From: Nostoc calcicola FACHB-3891
GTDB lineage: Bacteria > Cyanobacteriota > Cyanobacteriia > Cyanobacteriales > Nostocaceae
Length of the DNA stretch: 64,000 nt
Assembly: GCF_014697355.1 (NCBI RefSeq)
Contig: NZ_JACJRQ010000016.1
Span: 62,001-126,000 of the forward strand
Direction: 5' to 3'
Part shown: positions 8,884 through 17,600 of the stretch, one piece after another
How the letters are laid out: each line of letters begins with the position of its first letter
How positions within the stretch are numbered: the stretch's first letter is position 1
Notes under the pieces: model-generated
Told to the model about the DNA's origin: nothing
Database searches by the model: none
Seen by the model: only the letters and a program-made list of their open reading frames with translations
Position numbers and translations under genes: made by a program

Positions 8884-9133
8884 GAGTTAGGAGTTAGGAG
8901 TTAGGAGTTAGGAGTTAGGAGTTAGGAGTTAAGATATTGGCAGTGTTGGGCTTACAAGCACTGGTGAATTATTTAAGAGTTAGGAGTTAGGAGTTAAGAT
9001 ATTGACAGTGTTGGGCTTACAAGCACTGGTGAATTATTTAAGAGTTAGGAGTTAGGAGTTAGGAGTTAAGATATTGGCAGTGTTGGGCTTACAAGCACTA
9101 GTTAATTATTTAAGAGTTAGGAGTTAAGATATT
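8837..9133. repeat. Tandem duplication of the aroQ 3' end with AGTTAGG heptamers
   Basis: A unit made of GGCTTACAAGCACTRGT, GAATTATTTAAG and a variable number of AGTTAGG heptamers, then TTAAGATATTGRCAGTG, occurs about four times. The first copy is the coding 3' end of aroQ; the next three (near 8950, 9014 and 9085) are non-coding. Heptamer counts differ between copies (about nine in the first, fewer later). Confidence 0.9.
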
Positions 9134-9202
9134 GATACTAAAGTCAGGAATTAAAAATTTTTATAATTAACTCCTCACTCCTCACTTTTCAGTCCATATT
9201 TA

Positions 9203-10144
9203 ATGCGTTACTCCCTTATAAGTCGGTTTAGAGGTACTTTACTCGGAGCATTCCTGGGGGGAAATTTAGCCTCGGATAGTGGAATACAGGCTCAGAATTA
9301 CCCCGATTTTGGCAGAATGCCCATTCTGGGCAGCGAGAGTTTAATTAGCTTGGGTAGGTTAGATTTAGATGATTGGATAGCGCGTCAGCAACAAGCTTCT
9401 CTTGATTTAACTCCAACAGACATAATTATTGCTACGCTACCAGTGGCACTTTTTTTTCACGAAAATCCAATTAAGCTACGGCAAAACTTGCTGCATGTGC
9501 TAAAAATCTGGGATGATGACCCAGTAGTACGAGATGGAACATTAGCAGTAGGGTATGCCATCGCTCTAGCCTTGAATGAGAAACTCGATCCCCTAACCCT
9601 GATTCCCCAAATAATTTCCTTTCTCCAAGAAACACCGACATCAATACCAAAAAAATTATTAAGAATTCAGAATTTATTAGAACAAGGGGCTGGATTAGAA
9701 AGGGTGCAAGCCGAGTTTGCGGGCAAAGAAAAACTCAGTGATAGTATTGCGATCGCATTTTACTGTTTTCTCAGTACATTGGAAGATTTTCGCCTTGCTG
9801 TTTTGCGAGCTACTCACAACGGTGATTCCAAACTCCAAGATTCTACCCATTTAATGGGACACTCTACAGGTGCAATTACTGCTGCTTTATCAGGCGCATA
9901 TAACACCACAGCCGGAATTCCTCTCAATTGGCGAGTCATGCTTCTACAAAGGAATTCTCCACCATCGGAACTGACAAGCTTTGACCAAATGTTAGAATTG
10001 GCTGATGCACTTGTAGCTGTGTGGTCAGGATTGTATAATAACCTTCGCGTAGATCCAAAGGAGTTAACAGAGGGAGGATGTGCCATGTCTAGGGTAGCTT
10101 TGCTTTCAGTTTACGCAGCTCCTCGTGTTATGCGGTTGCGTTAA
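9203..10144 (+). CDS. ADP-ribosylglycohydrolase-like protein, probably inactive
   Basis: A 313-residue soluble protein that keeps landmarks of the DraG/ARH fold. RFRGTLLGAFLGG opens the protein, DSIAIAFYCFL sits mid-protein, and STGAITAALSGAYNTTAGIP matches the usual GDTDTIGAITGAIAGAYYG...GIP segment. Active members bind two metal ions through clustered Asp residues in those segments. Here the expected GGDxDT is replaced by NGDSKLQDSTHLMGHST, and the first-helix metal motif is not visible. Loss of activity is therefore likely. It may be a binding protein. It lies downstream of the aroQ repeat with no clear operon partner. Confidence 0.65.
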   Translation: MRYSLISRFRGTLLGAFLGGNLASDSGIQAQNYPDFGRMPILGSESLISLGRLDLDDWIARQQQASLDLTPTDIIIATLPVALFFHENPIKLRQNLLHVLKIWDDDPVVRDGTLAVGYAIALALNEKLDPLTLIPQIISFLQETPTSIPKKLLRIQNLLEQGAGLERVQAEFAGKEKLSDSIAIAFYCFLSTLEDFRLAVLRATHNGDSKLQDSTHLMGHSTGAITAALSGAYNTTAGIPLNWRVMLLQRNSPPSELTSFDQMLELADALVAVWSGLYNNLRVDPKELTEGGCAMSRVALLSVYAAPRVMRLR

Positions 10145-10523
10145 TGCTATTTTCAGCAAACAACACTGCGGATGCCAAACTCCCGATTTAACAGTATTCT
10201 ATACTAATATTTTTCAGCAAACCCTCAACTTGATTTTGTAGTAACTTCCGCCAAACGTAGTTGCAATAGTAGCGGTAGATTGTAATTCACTGATGATTGT
10301 TTTGTTTTGAGCTAAGCTAATGAACATTCAAGTTCCATAGAACCAGGTTTGAAGCCGCTTCCTTTATGTGCGGTTGAAGACTTATTATTAGGGCTGACCC
10401 TATGACGTTCAGATACTTTAATAATTAAGTAATTACCTGGACTTAATGTTACTACAAAGGAACCATCCTGGAAAAATCTAGCGATCGTTAGCCGATCGAA
10501 GTCAGCAATTGCAGGCAGAGATA
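10145..10523. other. Intergenic region, possible gene remnant on the minus strand
   Basis: Open minus-strand stretches at about 10312-10520 read ADFDRLTIARFFQDGS...SPGNYLIIKVSE, but no good start codon or ribosome site is present and the frame runs into the 5' end of the next gene. It could be decayed coding sequence. Nothing else was recognised. Confidence 0.35.
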
Positions 10524-13259
10524 ATGAAAACAACTGAGCAATTTTTGCAGTTATTCACCCAGCAATTGTCTTACTGGCGGCGATGGTACAGATTACTACG
10601 CCGTAAGGGAAAGCTACTTAAAGCCAGAAACCATAGAAGGGAACTTCTAAAAGCTATCCAGAGAAATGTAATCTTATTTTTCTCAAAAACCAATGACAAA
10701 AGCGAACGGCGAAAACAAGAAAGAGCGCTCAAGTCAATGGCAAAATCAGTTCAAACTCAGAGTAGTATTTATACAATTGGTTGCAACTGGGTACATGAAA
10801 AGCGTTACTTCGTGATTTTGGCGATCGCTCTTGTCTCCCTCACAGGCATAATTGGCAACAAATTATACAATCAAACTCAAATACAAATAGGCAATCCCTC
10901 ACCCCAGACAATTAGAGCGCCTTATACAGACAGCATTGAAGATAAGAAAAAAACAGAAGCTGAGCGCAGAACTGCCAGTAAAGGTTTTATACCAGTATTA
11001 ATGATCGATCCACGAATCAATCAAGAAATCAATCAAAATTTACAACAACTTCTGGATGATGGTAATGAAATTCGTGCCATTGCAGGAGAGTTTCCTTTTT
11101 TTGATAGTATAGTCCTCTCTAGATCTAGCCAGCGTTACCTGCGTTCTTGCTCCGATCTGGAATGGCAAGCGGTGCTAGCGGCTCTAGAAAACCATCGAAA
11201 CCAGCGCCAAAAAATAACAGGACGAACCGCCGCTTCATCCATAGCTGCACCTAATCAAGCACTACCCAAATCTAATTCCCAGAATACCGAAGTAGGGTCT
11301 GATGAGACAAAACCTGTTGATTTTTCTCAAAACACTGACTTTACTCAAGCAATAAAAGAATTAGAAGCTTACCAACTGACAAGTTCTGAGAAAAGCTTTT
11401 CGTCACTCATTGCCCAAATTTCCCAAGCACGCCAAAAGTACACACTCGCCACTGCCAAACTTTTACAGTTGGAGAGTGTTAGCCCAGAAACAATATACGA
11501 GGAATCTCTGCTCCTAGACTTATCAGATGTGGAGTGGGAAAATACACAAACGGCAATTCATCAAAGTGCAGAGCGAATTCTCACCCAAGGTATCCCCCAC
11601 GGACTACCACAAAACATCTTACAGGATGCGGTCAGCTTACAAATCCAGACGTTTGTACCAGCAGATGCCGAACCTTTAGCAAGCAAACTGTTGTTAGCTG
11701 TACTCCAGCCAAATCTGCAAAAAGATGAAGAAAAAACCAGAGAAAAAGCTCAAAAAGCTGCTGCTGGGGTGCCACCTGTAATGATGAATGTACAGCGTGG
11801 TCAAGTGATTGTCAAAAAAGGAGAGCAGATTAGTGCCTGGGATTTTGAGCTATTGCAGCATTATCACCTGATTCGCCGCGAGATCAAGTGGGTGGAGTTG
11901 GTGAAGTTAGGAACGATTATTACTGTTGCCATTGGCATTTTTGTTTGGGTAGAACGACATATTAATTGTGAATTGCGACAACGCGATCGCCTTTTGGTCT
12001 TACTGCTCACCCTGAGTGTACCAGGAGTAATCGTCATGGGATTGCCCTACACTACCTGGAGTGCCCTTGGTTTATTGTTGGGAAGCTTCTACGGCCCCAG
12101 TTTGGGGTTGACAGTCGTCGGACTGCTGTCGCCAATATTAGCAATCAGCTTGGATATGAGCAAAGCTGCGCTTTTAGCTGGTGTAGGCGGCGGGATATTA
12201 GGTAGTTGCATCGCCCAAAGATTGCGATCGCGTGAGGAACTGGCATTATTAGGTGTGGCGATCGCCTTAACTCAAGGCGGTATTTACCTGATCGTAAAAG
12301 TCTTAATTGGACAAGTATTTGGTTCAACTTGGTATATCGCCATTCGAGAAGCAGGGTTATTTGCTTCATCAGGTTTTGTTTGGAGTGTTGTCGCTTTAGG
12401 TTTGAGTCCTTATCTAGAAAGATTTTTTGATTTAGTCACTCCCATCCGCCTAGCAGAATTGGCGAACCCCAATCGTCCCTTATTAAAAAGACTCGCTACT
12501 GAAACTCCCGGAACTTTTCAACATACGCTGTTTGTGGCTACCCTTGCCGAAGCTGCTGCCAAACAACTAGGATGCAATGTTGAATTAGTCAGGGCTGGTA
12601 CATTATACCATGATATTGGAAAAATGCACGACCCCCTTGGATTTATTGAAAATCAAATGGGGGGACCAAATAAACACGATACAGAAATTAAAGACCCTTG
12701 GAAGAGTGCAGAAATTATCAAAAAGCACGTAAGTGAAGGGTTGGTGATGGCGCGTAAACACGTTTTACCCACAGCAATTCAAGCTTTTATTCCCGAACAT
12801 CAGGGAACAATGCTAATTGCTTATTTTTATCACCAAGCTCAGCAAATGGCTCAAGAAGATCCGAGTTTAACCGTAGACGAAGCAGATTTTCGCTACGAAG
12901 GGCCGATTCCCCAGTCACGGGAAACAGGAATTGTAATGTTGGCAGATGCTTGCGAAGCGGCGCTGCGATCGCTCGAAGCCTCGGCTAAACGTCCCGTACC
13001 CGTTAAAAGCAAGGCACGCGGGGCATCTGAGGGAGATGAGAAGCGATCGCCTAAAGATGTCTCCACCGAACAAGCTTTAGCAATGCTGAATAATATTCTC
13101 CGTGCCAGATGGCAAGACAATCAACTCGTAGATTCCGGATTAACACGGGAAGAAATGTCACAAATTGCCGAGATATTTGTGGATGTTTGGCAGCAATTTA
13201 ATCACAAACGCATTGCTTATCCTAAGTTGAAGGCTAGTAGCACTGTGCGGAATTTGTAA
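10524..13259 (+). CDS. 7TM-HD phosphohydrolase (PgpH-type, probable c-di-AMP phosphodiesterase)
   Basis: A membrane enzyme of the 7TMR-HD family; characterised members (PgpH) hydrolyse cyclic di-AMP. A basic N-terminal segment precedes the first membrane helix (YFVILAIALVSLTGIIG). A large extracytoplasmic 7TMR-HDED domain follows and ends in VQRGQVIVKKGEQIS. Six to seven hydrophobic helices come next, then a cytoplasmic HD domain with TPGTFQHTLFVATLAEAAA and LYHDIGKM (catalytic His-Asp at about residues 696-697) and a distal MLADACEAAL. I chose the ATG at 10524; a TTG lies five codons upstream. Length is slightly above usual because of a polar insert around residues 230-280. The substrate is inferred from family. 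Confidence 0.88.
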   Translation: MKTTEQFLQLFTQQLSYWRRWYRLLRRKGKLLKARNHRRELLKAIQRNVILFFSKTNDKSERRKQERALKSMAKSVQTQSSIYTIGCNWVHEKRYFVILAIALVSLTGIIGNKLYNQTQIQIGNPSPQTIRAPYTDSIEDKKKTEAERRTASKGFIPVLMIDPRINQEINQNLQQLLDDGNEIRAIAGEFPFFDSIVLSRSSQRYLRSCSDLEWQAVLAALENHRNQRQKITGRTAASSIAAPNQALPKSNSQNTEVGSDETKPVDFSQNTDFTQAIKELEAYQLTSSEKSFSSLIAQISQARQKYTLATAKLLQLESVSPETIYEESLLLDLSDVEWENTQTAIHQSAERILTQGIPHGLPQNILQDAVSLQIQTFVPADAEPLASKLLLAVLQPNLQKDEEKTREKAQKAAAGVPPVMMNVQRGQVIVKKGEQISAWDFELLQHYHLIRREIKWVELVKLGTIITVAIGIFVWVERHINCELRQRDRLLVLLLTLSVPGVIVMGLPYTTWSALGLLLGSFYGPSLGLTVVGLLSPILAISLDMSKAALLAGVGGGILGSCIAQRLRSREELALLGVAIALTQGGIYLIVKVLIGQVFGSTWYIAIREAGLFASSGFVWSVVALGLSPYLERFFDLVTPIRLAELANPNRPLLKRLATETPGTFQHTLFVATLAEAAAKQLGCNVELVRAGTLYHDIGKMHDPLGFIENQMGGPNKHDTEIKDPWKSAEIIKKHVSEGLVMARKHVLPTAIQAFIPEHQGTMLIAYFYHQAQQMAQEDPSLTVDEADFRYEGPIPQSRETGIVMLADACEAALRSLEASAKRPVPVKSKARGASEGDEKRSPKDVSTEQALAMLNNILRARWQDNQLVDSGLTREEMSQIAEIFVDVWQQFNHKRIAYPKLKASSTVRNL

Positions 13260-13371
13260 TGCAATGTCTACGAGGGCTACGCCTACGCATATCTGTTGAT
13301 AATTTCGATCAAAATCACTCATTCCTGGACATACCCAAACCCAATCCCCAGTCCCCAACCGCTTTTACTTT

Positions 13372-14028
13372 TTAATTCTCAATACGTCGCACAGCAGCCA
13401 AAATAAAATTAACTGCTGCTTGAGTGTGCTGCTCAATCATTTCTGGACTTAGCAGCTGCAAATCAGGCCTAGTATGCTTGATGTTTTCGTAAGCGTTGAA
13501 GTATAAATTACAAACACCAACAATATGCAGGGTGGTGAGAAATGGATCGAGTTGACGAAAACAACCCTCCGCCATCCCCCGTTCTAAAATCTTGATGAGA
13601 TACGCAAAATTTTCTTGCCAATTTCCTTGTTTGAAATACTTTCCCTGATTTTGGTTTGCTTCCTGGAACCAAAGCATCCCTCGGTGTGGGTGGGCTGCTT
13701 CGTAGGCGATCGCTTCTGTGACAAGCAGCTTCAAAGCCTCCTCTGGTGGTAACTCATCGAAATTTAGCTGCCCAAACCCTTCGTGCATTTCTACCGCTGG
13801 GCGTTGCAAGACAGCTTGATATAGTCCTTCCTTACTCTGGAAGTAGTAATAAATCATCGCTGTGGTGACACCTGCACCTTTGGCGATCGCCTCTGTCCGC
13901 GCCCCACTTAGCCCATTTCTAGCAAACTCTGCTTCTGCTGCATCAAGAATCTGCTTTTTCGTCGCCTCTGCATCCCGCACCTGGCGAGGTTTTTTATATG
14001 AAAGTTTTGATTGTGTTGAACGACCCAC
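13372..14028 (-). CDS. TetR/AcrR family transcriptional regulator
   Basis: A 218-residue repressor with an N-terminal TetR helix-turn-helix (about residues 20-65: TKKQILDAAEAEFARNG, GVTTAMIYYYFQSKEGLY) and a C-terminal ligand/dimer domain with an RLDP-type DUF1956-like look. The start is GTG. It is transcribed away from the Rieske oxygenase at 14372, and the region between holds two related 20-bp palindromes at 14057 and 14117. That arrangement suggests autoregulation and control of the oxygenase. The ligand is unknown. Confidence 0.92.
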   Translation of the reverse strand: MGRSTQSKLSYKKPRQVRDAEATKKQILDAAEAEFARNGLSGARTEAIAKGAGVTTAMIYYYFQSKEGLYQAVLQRPAVEMHEGFGQLNFDELPPEEALKLLVTEAIAYEAAHPHRGMLWFQEANQNQGKYFKQGNWQENFAYLIKILERGMAEGCFRQLDPFLTTLHIVGVCNLYFNAYENIKHTRPDLQLLSPEMIEQHTQAAVNFILAAVRRIEN

Positions 14029-14056
14029 GGTACTCCATCAGCTTAACGAAAACATC

Positions 14057-14076
14057 TTAACTAAAAAATTGGTTAG
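14057..14076. promoter_or_regulatory. Probable TetR operator 1
   Basis: TTAACTAAAAAATTGGTTAG is an imperfect copy of the perfect palindrome at 14117-14136 (six of eight arm positions pair). It lies 29 bases upstream of the tetR start codon, where a repressor would block tetR transcription. Confidence 0.55.
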
Positions 14077-14116
14077 TAGTTGACATAAAAGATGAACTTT
14101 ATTAAATTAATAGTTG

Positions 14117-14136
14117 TTAACTAATTTTTTAGTTAA
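14117..14136. promoter_or_regulatory. Probable TetR operator 2
   Basis: A perfect inverted repeat with 8-bp arms TTAACTAA and TTAGTTAA separated by TTTT. It is exactly 60 bp from operator 1, about six helical turns, so two dimers could bind the same DNA face. Confidence 0.6.
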
Positions 14137-14371
14137 TTCATCTTTTGCATAATCTAGCCATGCAGTAGTCGAAGTTAGCCGAGCAATGCCCGGTAGTATT
14201 ACTTCGTCCATTACCAAGCGAACCTTAATTATCCGAATGAATTAACATTCATTCATAGCAATGTAGGACAGACGATACTACCTCGTCAATCACAACTTTT
14301 AACTTTAGAGATTGACTCCTGACTATTGAGTTCTCTGTTAATAAATAATTTGACAATATTTTGGAGGAAAA

Positions 14372-15325
14372 ATGCAACCTATTTTACCTGGTGCGCCTTG
14401 GTTAATCGCACACAAATCTACATTAGGAGTGAACAAACCTCATAAAATTACTTTAAATGGACATGATTATGTCATTTGGCAAAACCAAAAAGATGAAGTT
14501 TTTGCCCTTGATAACATCTGTCCACATATGCAAGCACCCTTATCATCCGGCTGGGTTTGTCAAGAAAGAGATACTATTACTTGCCCTTTTCATGCACTCG
14601 AATTTGATGGACAAGGCAGACTTTATCAAGGGGATAAAAAAGATACTCAACCAATTACCAAGCCATTAGAGCTAATTATTAGTAACGATTGCATCTGGAC
14701 ATATGGCGGATTTGAGCCAAGATTACCTATCCCAGATTTACATCAAAGAATTGTAGATGAATACGAATTTATTGGAGTGACTGGCGAAAAAAGTATTCAG
14801 GGAGACTTTTTGAGTAATCTAATGGTTAACTACGACTATAATCACCAAAATGGTACTCATAAAGACCTATTTAAAATTACATCTTGTGATGTCAGTTCTT
14901 TTGAAGAGAAGGGATACTATGCGACAGTAAAGCAAGATTTGACAAGAGCTAAAAACACACTTGGAGAAATTATTCAAAATCCTGTTTTGGGAATCTTACC
15001 TAAAACCCTAAGTAACACACTCGAATACGCTTTTCCTTCGACTACAGCTTTTTTTGCTAAAACCCCTATTGGTGATATTGCTCAAACTCACATTCTCTAT
15101 CCTGAAACAGAAAAAACAACTAAGACGTTTATTCTGATGTACGCTCAAGTAAACAATCCTTTGATGAAATTGTTCTTTAAAAACTCAGTTTTACAAGTAG
15201 CAGCTACAGTCATAGAACAGGATACAGGTGCAGTTGAAAGTTTGTATCCCCGGCAAAAGCCAAAAATTAGATTGCCAAATGAAGAGATTATGTTCTATGC
15301 AGAAAAACTCTACCGGAATTGGTAA
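14372..15325 (+). CDS. Rieske [2Fe-2S] oxygenase, alpha-subunit-like
   Basis: A 317-residue non-heme iron oxygenase. The Rieske cluster site is Cys50-Pro-His52 and Cys71-Pro-Phe-His74. The mononuclear iron site fits DxxHxxxxH at Asp155, His158 and His163 (NYDYNHQNGTHKD); the distal Asp ligand was not located. The family includes ring-hydroxylating and pheophorbide-a-type oxygenases; this one has no membrane helices at its C-terminus, unlike the chlorophyll enzymes. It has a strong ribosome site and is divergent from a TetR repressor, which suggests induction by its substrate or a toxic compound. The substrate is unknown. Confidence 0.88.
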   Translation: MQPILPGAPWLIAHKSTLGVNKPHKITLNGHDYVIWQNQKDEVFALDNICPHMQAPLSSGWVCQERDTITCPFHALEFDGQGRLYQGDKKDTQPITKPLELIISNDCIWTYGGFEPRLPIPDLHQRIVDEYEFIGVTGEKSIQGDFLSNLMVNYDYNHQNGTHKDLFKITSCDVSSFEEKGYYATVKQDLTRAKNTLGEIIQNPVLGILPKTLSNTLEYAFPSTTAFFAKTPIGDIAQTHILYPETEKTTKTFILMYAQVNNPLMKLFFKNSVLQVAATVIEQDTGAVESLYPRQKPKIRLPNEEIMFYAEKLYRNW

Positions 15326-15401
15326 TTTTGTTTTAGAAAATATAGCTAAATTCAGAATTGGGAAGTAATATCATGTTCGGGAAAAGACTTATTACAGCAA
15401 A

Positions 15402-15491
15402 TTGCAACTTGGTGAGGTACAGATAATTGTAAGGGCACAACATGTTGTGCCCCTACCCGTGTACTTCATTTACCTGAAATACGCTGTATTT
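15402..15491. repeat. Covarying hairpin element, copy 1
   Basis: Conserved flanks GGTGAGGTACAGATAAT and ACCTGAAATACGCTGTA surround a perfect palindrome GGGCACAACATGTTGTGCCC (15433-15452). The flanks GTGAGGTACA and TGTACTTCAT also pair, allowing G-U. Copies 2 and 3 at 25781 and 34464 have different palindromes in the same place. Confidence 0.85.
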
Positions 15492-15565
15492 AGCGTTCGC
15501 GTAGCGTCTCGCAGAGAAAGGGTTGACTCTTCAGTATTGAGTGCTGAATAATACTAAATTTTAAT

Positions 15566-15591
15566 AAAAACCCCTGGTAGTTAGCCAGGGG
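15566..15591 (-). terminator. Terminator-like hairpin
   Basis: CCCCTGG (15571-15577) and CCAGGGG (15585-15591) form a perfect 7-bp stem that is followed on the minus strand by TTTTTATT. It could end transcripts running left from the sensor kinase at 16182. Confidence 0.5.
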
Positions 15592-15680
15592 TAATGCAAG
15601 TCAGTACTTTTCGCATGGAATGTATCCTACTTCAATACCATAGCAAGCCTCTAATTTGCAGATCTGCCATTTTGCCAAAC

Positions 15681-15720
15681 AAAAAAGCCCCCAGTAGTAA
15701 GCTGAGGGTTAATTTTTTTT
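15681..15720. terminator. Bidirectional terminator-like hairpin
   Basis: CCCCCAG and CTGAGGG form a 7-bp stem with one mismatch. It is flanked by AAAAAA on the left and TTAATTTTTTTT on the right, so either strand has a T-run after the stem. It could end the oxygenase transcript. Confidence 0.55.
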
Positions 15721-15823
15721 GGAATAGCGGTAATCTACAAAGTTATTATTCCCAGCTAAGTAAGCAATAGAACGAAAATAAAACTAAAAATTTCTATATA
15801 TAGTAGCTGCGGCATATCTTAGG

Positions 15824-15934
15824 CAATACGGTTCGGATAAGCAGTATGAACTTCCCTTGTGGTCTGGGAAATGGTTTTGGGATAAGGGGTAAAGGATGTA
15901 TTTGAAACCTTTCCCCTTTAACCGAACCGTGTTG
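15824..15934. repeat. Dispersed MITE-like hairpin element, shorter relative
   Basis: The ends CAATACGGTTCGG (15824-15836) and CCGAACCGTGTTG (15922-15934) are inverted repeats matching at 12 of 13 positions. The interior again pairs a purine-rich strand (GGGATAAGGGGTAAAGG) with CCTTTCCCCTTTAACC. It resembles the elements at 512 and 49420 in plan, with different terminal sequence. Confidence 0.65.
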
Positions 15935-16181
15935 ATATCTTAGGGACTTCCAAAAATTGAAGAAGGCAGCTATGCGAGGGCAGAGGGCAGAAGGTTTCAT
16001 TTAGAAGGGGATTCAGACCCCTCCTAAATGAAGTCCACCAAATTTTCAATTTGATGGGGGTCTTAAACCCTTGCTCCAACGAGCGCGCAGAAGGTTCGGG
16101 CAATCAGAGAAGGGATAAATCCCTTCTGCCTTCTGCCTTTCTTGGATAAATCGCCGTGTCTACAATAATGAATTTGATTAG

Positions 16182-17600
16182 TTAGATTGGTAAACTGATT
16201 GTAAAAATACTCCCTTCTCCTAACTTGGATTGTACACTTACATTACCACCCATACCTTCTACAAGTGTTTTGACAATTGATAAACCTAAACCAGAACCTC
16301 CAGTTGCATGAGAGCGAGATTCATCTATGCGGTAAAATCTTTCAAAAATACGTGCTTGATGTTGCAAAGGAATGCCATAACCATTGTCGGAAACTTGAAT
16401 AATTGCTTTGTCTGGAAGTTGGTCTAATTTAAAAATTATGGGTGTACCAGCTTCAGAATATTTAACAGCATTATCAATCAAATTGAGTAATACTTGTTTG
16501 AGACGACTGTAGTCTACTTTAACCTCAATTGGGTAAATTGTGGACTCGATGGTAATTTGGCGATCGCTATATTTTTCTGCCATGACTACAATCTCTTCAA
16601 CTAAGTCATTTAAAACGTAAGATTTCATCTGAAAATGCAAGTAACCGCTATCAGCTCGTGCTAAATCCAGTAAATCTTGTAGCAAGCGAATAGTACGTTC
16701 GGCTTCCGATGCAGCAGTTTCTAAAGCTTCTTGTTGGGTTTGGGTTAAGTTATTTTGTCTTCGCAAAACGCTTTGTAAATAACCATGTACAATGGTCAAA
16801 GGTGTACGTAACTCGTGAGAAACATTACTCACAAATTCTCGTTCTTGTTCCCACGATTGGGAAAGCCGCGATAACAACATGGTTAAAGTTTGAGCTAATT
16901 CTTTGACTTCGCTGGGTGCATTATCAAGATATAATTGTGCTTGTCCTAAATCTTGGGCGGAAATCACAGCAGCCATCTGATTTAGCTGGCGTAAGGGTTG
17001 TAGGGAATGCTTGATATAAATGGCGATCGCAATTGTTAAAATAAGAATAGCCAACACACTAATAATAGTTAAACTCTGCACCAGTCCCACAAACATTGTC
17101 TGTTCGCGGGTGATATCTTTCACTACAAATAATTCACCCAGTAACTTACCCCGCACTTCTACAGAACCACCACATAAAACAAAGTAGTTTTGATTAATTT
17201 TATAAACTTGTGGTTTAATTGGCATCTTAGTTAAGGACATTAACTCAGATACCATAGAATTAGATAGTAAAGTTAAGGTGCTAGATTGTACCAATATTTT
17301 ATTTTCAGAACTTTTTACCCATAAGAGTGTATTGTTATTCGCCAAATTATTAATAGCCTTTTGCAACCCAGTTTCAGGTTGCATCATTTCACTATAAATT
17401 TGCACATCTCGCGGCAAACGTTTAGCTATTTGTTCTATGTTATGTTTATGATTATCAATTAAAATTTTCTGCGTTTTCCAACTCGTCCATATAGCGAGTC
17501 CGCCTAATACCAAAGCCGAGAAGCCAGCAATCCCAATCGTCAGGCGTAGCTGTAATGAAAATGGATCTATATTTTGCCAAGTTTTTTTAATTTGCTTCAC
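16182..17600 (-). CDS. Two-component sensor histidine kinase (HAMP-HisKA-HATPase)
   Basis: A 472-residue membrane kinase. Membrane helices at about residues 18-38 and 172-196 enclose a periplasmic sensor loop of about 130 residues. HAMP follows (HSLQPLRQLNQMA), then HisKA with His262 in FVSNVSHELRTPL, and HATPase_c with NLIDNAVKYS, VSDNGYGIP, IFERFYR and GGSGLGLSIVKTLVEGMGG. It autophosphorylates and passes the phosphate to a response regulator. No regulator gene is adjacent, so it is an orphan here. The architecture resembles kinases that sense envelope stress or metals; the signal is not known. Confidence 0.95.
   Translation of the reverse strand: MKQIKKTWQNIDPFSLQLRLTIGIAGFSALVLGGLAIWTSWKTQKILIDNHKHNIEQIAKRLPRDVQIYSEMMQPETGLQKAINNLANNNTLLWVKSSENKILVQSSTLTLLSNSMVSELMSLTKMPIKPQVYKINQNYFVLCGGSVEVRGKLLGELFVVKDITREQTMFVGLVQSLTIISVLAILILTIAIAIYIKHSLQPLRQLNQMAAVISAQDLGQAQLYLDNAPSEVKELAQTLTMLLSRLSQSWEQEREFVSNVSHELRTPLTIVHGYLQSVLRRQNNLTQTQQEALETAASEAERTIRLLQDLLDLARADSGYLHFQMKSYVLNDLVEEIVVMAEKYSDRQITIESTIYPIEVKVDYSRLKQVLLNLIDNAVKYSEAGTPIIFKLDQLPDKAIIQVSDNGYGIPLQHQARIFERFYRIDESRSHATGGSGLGLSIVKTLVEGMGGNVSVQSKLGEGSIFTISLPI

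Larger units (their letters stand above)
14029..14371. other. Divergent promoter region tetR / Rieske oxygenase
   Basis: Besides the two operator-like palindromes it has AAAAGATGAA (14087-14096) matched by TTCATCTTTT (14137-14146), a perfect 10-bp inverted repeat that brackets the AT-rich centre. TGGAGGAA at 14361-14368 is the ribosome site of the oxygenase. Confidence 0.65.
15326..16181. other. Gene-free region rich in hairpin elements
   Basis: About 850 bases with no supported gene. It holds a covarying hairpin element (15402-15491), a short GCGTTCGCGTAGCGTCTCGC repeat (about 15493-15515), two terminator-like hairpins (15566-15591 and 15681-15720), a MITE-like element (15824-15934) and a TTTCATTTAGAAGGGG/CCTCCTAAATGAAG inverted repeat near 15996-16030. 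Confidence 0.7.

Noticed and set aside
9171..9190. Yfr1-type small RNA motif (CTCCTCACTCCTCAC)
   Set aside because: It is a simple short repeat with no flanking hairpins; the ACTCCTCACAC core of Yfr1 is not matched.
10312..10533. 73-codon minus-strand open frame
   Set aside because: The only start is TTG inside the 5' end of the 7TM-HD gene, with no ribosome site. It could be decayed coding DNA, but no family was recognised.
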